DNA of 10,920 nucleotides from Ruminococcaceae bacterium UBA5396 (GTDB taxonomy: Bacteria > Bacillota > Clostridia > Oscillospirales > Acutalibacteraceae). The stretch spans positions 18,478-29,397 of the forward strand of contig DHOG01000080.1 of the NCBI GenBank assembly GCA_002410715.1. The letters run 5' to 3'. The notes beneath the pieces are model-generated. The model searched no databases. It was not told the DNA's origin and worked only from the letters and a program-made list of their open reading frames with translations. Numbering within the stretch: the first letter of the stretch is position 1; each line of letters begins with the position of its first letter. Both the position numbers and the translations under genes were made by a program. Shown piece after piece: positions 7,816-10,920 of the stretch.

Positions 7816-8688
7816 ATGAGTATTTTATGTCACATGGCAGATTTAAGATCCGGGATCAAAAGCAAGCGTATATCGTCTTTTGATGTCTACGGCGGCAACG
7901 GAGATTTTATCTATCTGCCTGCAAATGAAACTTATACCGTTGCGGATATCAATTGCTGCGGCATCATCCGGCATTTGTGGTTTACACATACCAATGAAGT
8001 GCCTGAAGATGATTTGCGGCAAAACGTCATCCTCCGTATGTACTGGGACGGAAGCGATAAACCGGCGGTAGAGACATCGCTGGGTGAGTTTTTCGGGCAG
8101 GGCTTCGGCGGGTATCATAACACCTTTGCGCTTCCGGTTCAGGGCGGACCGTCCGCCGGCAGCGCGCTGGTTAGCTATTTTCCTATGCCTTTCAGAAAAG
8201 GCGCTCGCATTACGCTTGAAAATAAATGCCCGAACGAAATCCGCACATATTTTTATGTTGATTATGAGAGTCGTGAGCAATTGAGTGATAAGGATGCGTA
8301 TTTTTATGCCAGAAAAATCACCAGTGAAGATGAATATCGGTTTGATATTACCGGGTGCGGTCAAATTGTGGGTGTCAATCTTTTTGTAGAAGGTCTCAGC
8401 CGCCCTTTTTCTGAATTGTGGAATTGCAGTTTGTCGATAGACGGTAAAAGCGGTGGATATGACCTGTGCGGTTCTGATTTCTTCTTTACACGTGATGGGT
8501 GGAACATAAATGGTGGGATCAGCAGTGGCGTTATTGACCACGCCCCAACCGCTAATGGAGCGAAGCGGGAACAATACTATCGTTTTCTTTTGGATGCGCC
8601 CATCCGGTTCCGCGAGTCTTTATCTTGTTTTGTTTCCGTTCCTTCTAATGAGAATCTTGAGATCTTATGGTATTGGTATTCTATTTAA
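7816..8688 (+). CDS. Degenerate GH172 (DUF2961) paralogue, probable pseudoenzyme
   Basis: This 290-residue protein aligns well with its two neighbours in the first jelly-roll: GIIRHLWFTHT, ILRMYWDGSDKPAVETSLGEFF, GQGFGG, FPMPF and ARITLENK. The second half is shortened and changed at every position where the neighbours carry family motifs. WYGEGDDMW has become SELWNCS. HGT-GTE-DFF has become LCGS-DFF, with loss of the three residues that include the key Glu. IEDP has become LDAP, and SIEHG has become SVPS. The RWRDSW tail is absent; the protein ends at WYWYSI. The frame is intact and the start is good: AAAGGGAAG (7798-7806) lies 9 nt before the ATG at 7816, and MSILCHMADLRSGIKSKR aligns with the neighbours' N-termini. 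An ATG at 7807 is too close to the ribosome binding site. Enzymatic activity of the usual kind is unlikely; a structural, regulatory or sugar-binding role in a mixed complex is inference. It is the last gene of the series. Confidence 0.75.
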   Translation: MSILCHMADLRSGIKSKRISSFDVYGGNGDFIYLPANETYTVADINCCGIIRHLWFTHTNEVPEDDLRQNVILRMYWDGSDKPAVETSLGEFFGQGFGGYHNTFALPVQGGPSAGSALVSYFPMPFRKGARITLENKCPNEIRTYFYVDYESREQLSDKDAYFYARKITSEDEYRFDITGCGQIVGVNLFVEGLSRPFSELWNCSLSIDGKSGGYDLCGSDFFFTRDGWNINGGISSGVIDHAPTANGAKREQYYRFLLDAPIRFRESLSCFVSVPSNENLEILWYWYSI

Positions 8689-8757
8689 TAATCTTTGAAT
8701 TATTTGATAAAGCAGTTTTTATTATGTGAGATTTACTGATTCGACATGCTTTATTAT

Positions 8758-8801
8758 AGGGCTGACGCGCGACAACAAATTGCGTGTCAGCCCTAAGTTT
8801 T
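8758..8801 (+). terminator. Candidate terminator hairpin after the GH172 gene series
   Basis: Arms 8758-8770 and 8782-8794 pair over 13 positions (AGGGCTGACGCGC with GCGTGTCAGCCCT, one G-U pair) around an 11-nt loop, 70 nt after the last GH172 stop. The following AAGTTTT is only a weak T tract. The 3' arm ends exactly where the truncated transposase reading stops, so the hairpin may instead be a small inserted element or part of the deletion boundary. Confidence 0.4.
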
Positions 8802-9026
8802 ACGTAGTAACCATATTTTTACCCGCCTATATCCATATGTGCTGTCAGTTTGCTTTTGGCAATTGCTAATAAGCCCAGCAATTATTTCATCCGCATCAGG
8901 CTTATCTATTCTTTTCTGCCAACCATAAAATCCACTTCGCGATACCTCAAAAAACTTACACATGGCAGTTATGCTATAACGCTTCTTATGGCGATATATA
9001 ACTCGATATTTTAAACTTGGCTTCAA
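8793..9026 (-). pseudogene. IS3-family transposase orfB, N-terminal fragment
   Basis: The translated fragment (YRVIYRHKKRYSITAMCKFF, then EVSRSGFYGWQKR and a later TYGYRRVKIWL) is the recognisable N-terminal region of IS3-family orfB, the HTH_21 part before the integrase core. It ends at a TAG (8793-8795) directly at the hairpin, so all of the rve/DDE catalytic domain, normally some 150-200 residues, is missing. It has no good start codon of its own (TTG at 9026); in intact IS3 elements this part is normally made by frameshifting from orfA. Confidence 0.8.
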
Positions 9027-9326
9027 CCCCTTCTATTTCTTTCAGAAAACCCCGCAGTAACTTATTCTCCATTTTCAGACGTTGATTTTCTTTAATTAGT
9101 TCTTTTTCAGATACAACCAAGTTATTTGCCTGACTTTCTTTGAGATTCGGTACGGTCTCTCGGTTCTTTTACGCTCTCGTTTCAAAAGTTCTTTCACTAC
9201 ATATATACTTTTAAAACCAAAATGTTCAGCAATTTCGCGTTGCGTTTTTCCTGATTCAATCATTTCTAATATTTCTATTTTAAATGTTTGAATATGTGTG
9301 TATCCTCGCTTTTTACCTTTTGACAT
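8986..9326 (-). pseudogene. IS3-family transposase orfA, frameshifted
   Basis: The gene starts at ATG 9326 with MSKGKKRGYTHIQTFKIEIL and a helix-turn-helix region (GKTQREIAEHFGF), as in Clostridia IS3 orfA proteins. In that frame it stops at 9096-9098. The expected coiled-coil end is present but in the -1 frame: ELIKENQRLKMENKLLRGFL, continuing to a stop at 8986. The switch must lie around 9130-9180, where the sequence between the two halves also looks degenerate. This is decay, not the normal programmed shift, which occurs at the orfA/orfB overlap further down. Confidence 0.75.
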
Positions 9327-9331
9327 GATTT

Positions 9332-9369
9332 GCCCCCCATTCGTATCTATTATCCTACGAATGGGGGGC
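9332..9369 (-). promoter_or_regulatory. Perfect 14-bp hairpin hiding the orfA ribosome binding site
   Basis: Arms 9332-9345 (GCCCCCCATTCGTA) and 9356-9369 (TACGAATGGGGGGC) are perfectly complementary around a 10-nt loop. On the minus strand the G6 run, the only candidate Shine-Dalgarno, ends 6-7 nt before the orfA ATG and lies inside the stem. Transcripts entering from outside would fold and keep orfA translation low, a strategy known for several insertion sequences. On the plus strand the stem is followed by TTTT, so it may also act as a terminator for transcription entering the element. Confidence 0.55.
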
Positions 9370-9378
9370 TTTTGGCAA

Positions 9379-9403
9379 TGTCCGCTTTTGTGGGTGCAGT
9401 ACA
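9379..9403 (-). repeat. Terminal inverted repeat of the IS150-type element (transposase upstream end)
   Basis: Read on the minus strand from 9403 the sequence is TGTACTGCACCCACAAAAGC, which resembles the TGTACTGcaCCC start shared by IS150-group ends. The exact inner limit is uncertain, because the partner repeat at the other end has been lost. Confidence 0.5.
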
Positions 9404-9420
9404 AAAATTGAGCAATTTTT
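9403..9420. repeat. AT-rich 8-bp palindrome at the IS boundary
   Basis: AAAAATTG (9403-9410) and CAATTTTT (9413-9420) form a perfect inverted repeat separated by 2 nt. It begins at the inferred last base of the insertion sequence, so it may be part of the original target site. Confidence 0.4.
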
Positions 9421-9435
9421 GGGGTGAATTTTTGT

Positions 9436-9464
9436 ATTATGCAGCTATATTCCTTGTACATCAA
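9436..9464 (-). promoter_or_regulatory. Candidate promoter reading into the IS remnant
   Basis: On the minus strand TTGATG (9459-9464) and CATAAT (9436-9441) are separated by 17 nt, close to the sigma-A consensus. It lies outside the IS end and points to orfA. It is a pattern match only. Confidence 0.3.
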
Positions 9465-9580
9465 GGGGTTTGAGAGATTTTATGTATTTGAAACGAATGA
9501 ATAGGTTGCATAACATTTCTGAAAATCATGCATGCAAAAACCCTAACTGTTAACAGCGATGAGAACCCAAAACCCAGTGC

Positions 9581-9640
9581 TCTAATGGCATCATCACCCT
9601 AACTCCAATGGCATTGAACACCCACTAGAATGGCATTCAC
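9581..9640. repeat. Three tandem imperfect repeats with core AATGGCAT
   Basis: The core AATGGCAT occurs at 9584-9591, 9607-9614 and 9629-9636, so the period is 23 and 22 bp. Each core is preceded by CT plus two variable bases (CTCT, CTCC, CTAG), and the first two are followed by a CACCC-containing stretch. Two periods are near one another in length and about two helical turns, which suits either a small minisatellite or a set of protein-binding sites. No function can be assigned. Confidence 0.55.
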
Positions 9641-9709
9641 ATATGTGTTTTTTATACTTTTTATATCGATGAACAAGATTTATAGAATTTATGGCAAATA
9701 ATAACCATA

Positions 9710-10255
9710 TTACTCTTTTGAAACGGTTATTGGGGAAGCAACATCTTTTTTAGGTTGAATCGACTTTTTCGCTCTTTTCTTTTTCTTTCGTTTCAACCGA
9801 TTTAACCGACCGGTGACAAGGAGAAACAAAAAGGTACAGCCCACCGGGACAAAGAGATGATACAAGATACCAAAAACACCCAGCGCATCCAAATCGGCCA
9901 GCATGGAAGGTTTGTTGATCTTTGGAAAGAATGAGAAATATCGAATACGTTCGGTACGTGTTTTACCATTTATTAACCGAGGCCACGCCTCATCGCTGAA
10001 ATATATCACATAGCCCTTATATTCTTTGCTATTTACAAAAAAATAGTAGCCTTTTGAGACGGTGCGGGAACGTTTTGCTTCTGCCTTTGAATTTGTCAGT
10101 ATGCTGTCATAGCTGTATACCGTACCCGTAACGGTATCGCCCCATAGTCCCAGCGCCAGAGTGGCAAGGCTGTTATATGTGGCATAGAGCAAGGTGGCGT
10201 AGATAATGATGAGGATTGGAAGGGGGGTGGAATTGCTTGTTTTCTTTTTTGCCAT
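9710..10255 (-). CDS. Small two-helix membrane protein, DUF3592-like layout
   Basis: The start is placed at ATG 10255 (MAKKKTSNSTPLPILIII) because GGGGG at 10263-10267 gives a ribosome binding site 7 nt upstream; a longer reading from 10288 would overlap the preceding gene. The 181-residue product has a lysine-rich start, a membrane helix at about 11-35, an extracytoplasmic middle of about 90 residues (GLWGDTVTGTVYSYDS ... GYYFFVNSKEYKGYVIYF), a second helix at about 125-147, and a very basic tail (RLKRKKKKRAKK). The GTV...Y-F-V-G-EY-GY pattern between two helices resembles DUF3592 proteins, which have no established function. It begins 17 nt after the stop of its upstream neighbour, so the two are probably co-transcribed leftwards. 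Assignment to DUF3592 is tentative. Confidence 0.6.
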   Translation of the reverse strand: MAKKKTSNSTPLPILIIIYATLLYATYNSLATLALGLWGDTVTGTVYSYDSILTNSKAEAKRSRTVSKGYYFFVNSKEYKGYVIYFSDEAWPRLINGKTRTERIRYFSFFPKINKPSMLADLDALGVFGILYHLFVPVGCTFLFLLVTGRLNRLKRKKKKRAKKSIQPKKDVASPITVSKE

Positions 10256-10272
10256 AGACTTACCCCCACTCT

Positions 10273-10920
10273 TTATTTCTGGACCCATTCATACTCATCG
10301 CCGCCCATGGTAGCCTTCATTTCAAAATAATTACCATGTCCGGAACCAGCATTATACAGATAATCTACCGGATGCTTCTCCGTTACATCAAGCAAAGGCT
10401 GGTCGGAGCCGTAACTTAAAAAGGGATTGTCTTTGTTTACCGCAGTAATTTTTGACCATATTTCTGAGGAAAAATGACCGCAAATCGGTTTGGATGTATT
10501 TGCTGTTATGTATAAATCAAGGGTTACCTTCTCACCGCCGGCATATTTCGATTTTGGCTGGCTGGAGGTTGCAATAGATTCCACATACTCACCGACGCAG
10601 TCGCCTTTGTGATGATCTGAGGAGTTTGACCAGAGTACTGTAATCTTTGAATGATATGAACCGTTACCGCCGCTGAGGGAGTAGGAACGATATTCATCAT
10701 CTGGGGCGACTTTTTTTTCCGGATTTTCAAATGACCGTACCAGTTTCCAGTAACCACCGGTTTTTTCTCCTTCCTTTTTGCAGATACCCCTGCTCCCGCA
10801 TCCAGTCATAGAATTTTTTACGGTCTTTTCCGTAGCCCAGCCACATTCTGATGGCCCAGGCCAGGTTTTCTTCCCGCTTCTTTTCGCTGCCGAAAACCGA
10901 AATGTCTCCGCCCACCATAT
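10273..10920 (-). pseudogene. Beta-rich, probably exported protein of unknown function; right end cut, likely frameshifted
   Basis: Two minus-strand frames read like parts of one protein. From the right edge to about 10775, one frame gives SEKKREENLAWAIRMWLGYG and then DRKKFYDWMREQGYLQK before running on to a stop at 10727. From about 10773 down to the stop at 10273, the other gives EGEKTGGYWKLVRSFENPEK and a beta-rich remainder with YSLSGGNGSYHSKITVLWS and GEKVTLDLYITANTS. The GYWKLV plus SGGNGSY pattern is familiar from poorly described, apparently exported proteins of Clostridia; I cannot name a family. The switch needs loss of one base near an A5 run (10775-10779) or an A6 run (10761-10766), so a sequencing or assembly indel is as likely as true decay. 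The N-terminus and any signal peptide lie beyond the right edge. The two parts could also be separate genes, but the ATG at 10809 of the second frame has no support. Confidence 0.5.

Larger units (their letters stand above)
8795..9403 (-). mobile_element. Remnant of an IS150-group IS3-family insertion sequence
   Basis: The minus strand holds an orfA-like and an orfB-like gene in the overlapping arrangement of IS3 elements. The 5' end of the element (right side here) reads TGTACTGCACCCACAAAAG, which resembles IS150-group terminal repeats. The other end is missing: orfB stops after about 77 codons, before the DDE catalytic domain, and no matching inverted repeat is seen on the left. With both genes broken, the element cannot move by itself. 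No target duplication can be checked because one end is lost. Confidence 0.75.
9404..9709. other. Gene-free stretch between IS remnant and minus-strand gene pair
   Basis: No convincing coding frame was found on either strand. The stretch is AT-rich and contains the palindrome at the IS end, the candidate leftward promoter, a TGCATGCA palindrome at 9529-9536, three tandem imperfect repeats (9581-9640), and a CACATATGTG palindrome (9638-9647) followed by six T. No strong terminator was recognised after the membrane protein gene that ends at 9710. Confidence 0.6.

Noticed and set aside
7843..8574. Long open frame on the minus strand (243 codons) opposite the third cytoplasmic GH172 gene
   Set aside because: The plus strand here has a good ribosome binding site and clear family similarity. 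The minus frame shows no recognisable motif and is explained by codon mirroring.
9581..9640. Possible short CRISPR array
   Set aside because: The repeated core is only 8 bp, the units are directly adjacent without distinct spacers, and no cas genes are present.
9700..9731. AATAACC / GGTTATT inverted repeat as terminator of the minus-strand gene pair
   Set aside because: It has only 7 AT-rich base pairs with an 18-nt loop, overlaps the stop codon and has no T tract in the right place.

Overview
The window looks like part of a low-GC Gram-positive (Clostridia-type) genome. The support is: strong AGGGAG-like ribosome binding sites, a classical lipobox on one gene, GTG/TTG start candidates, an IS3-family transposase remnant of the kind common in Clostridia, and a gene set (NHL-TPR-Yip1 membrane protein, DUF5696 lipoprotein, several DUF2961/GH172 proteins) typical of Paenibacillus/Clostridia carbohydrate loci. 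All family assignments come from reading motifs, not from database searches.

Positions 1-8688 form one tightly spaced plus-strand gene series, probably a single operon that starts left of the window. In order: (i) the body of a membrane protein with NHL beta-propeller repeats, a TPR-like helical stretch and a Yip1-like membrane domain, cut by the left edge; (ii) a DUF5696 lipoprotein broken off about half-way; (iii) a large extracytoplasmic GH172 (DUF2961) protein with a Ser/Thr-rich linker and a C-terminal membrane anchor, which has lost its own N-terminus at the same place; (iv) two related signal-less GH172 proteins, with conserved GTGTED and IEHG motifs; (v) a third, shorter, signal-less paralogue that lacks those motifs and is probably a pseudoenzyme. 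Characterised GH172 enzymes act on furanosides (difructose dianhydride I / inulobiose, and D-arabinofuranosides of mycobacterial-type arabinan). The locus therefore plausibly handles a furanose-containing glycan, first at the cell surface and then in the cytoplasm. The exact substrate cannot be read from the sequence.

Positions 8758-9403 hold a hairpin and a decayed IS150-group IS3 element on the minus strand: orfA with a frameshift, orfB cut after about 77 codons, one recognisable terminal repeat, and a strong hairpin that would hide the orfA ribosome binding site. About 300 bp without a gene follow (9404-9709), containing a short palindrome at the IS end and three tandem imperfect 22-23 bp repeats.

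Positions 9710-10920 (minus strand) carry two genes of unknown function: a small two-helix membrane protein of DUF3592-like layout and, upstream of it, a probably secreted beta-rich protein that runs off the right edge and appears to be split by a frameshift.

The points that most deserve a second look are the inactive-looking GH172 paralogue beside two intact ones, the out-of-frame DUF5696/GH172 junction at an A6 run, and the duplicated jelly-roll in the anchored GH172.
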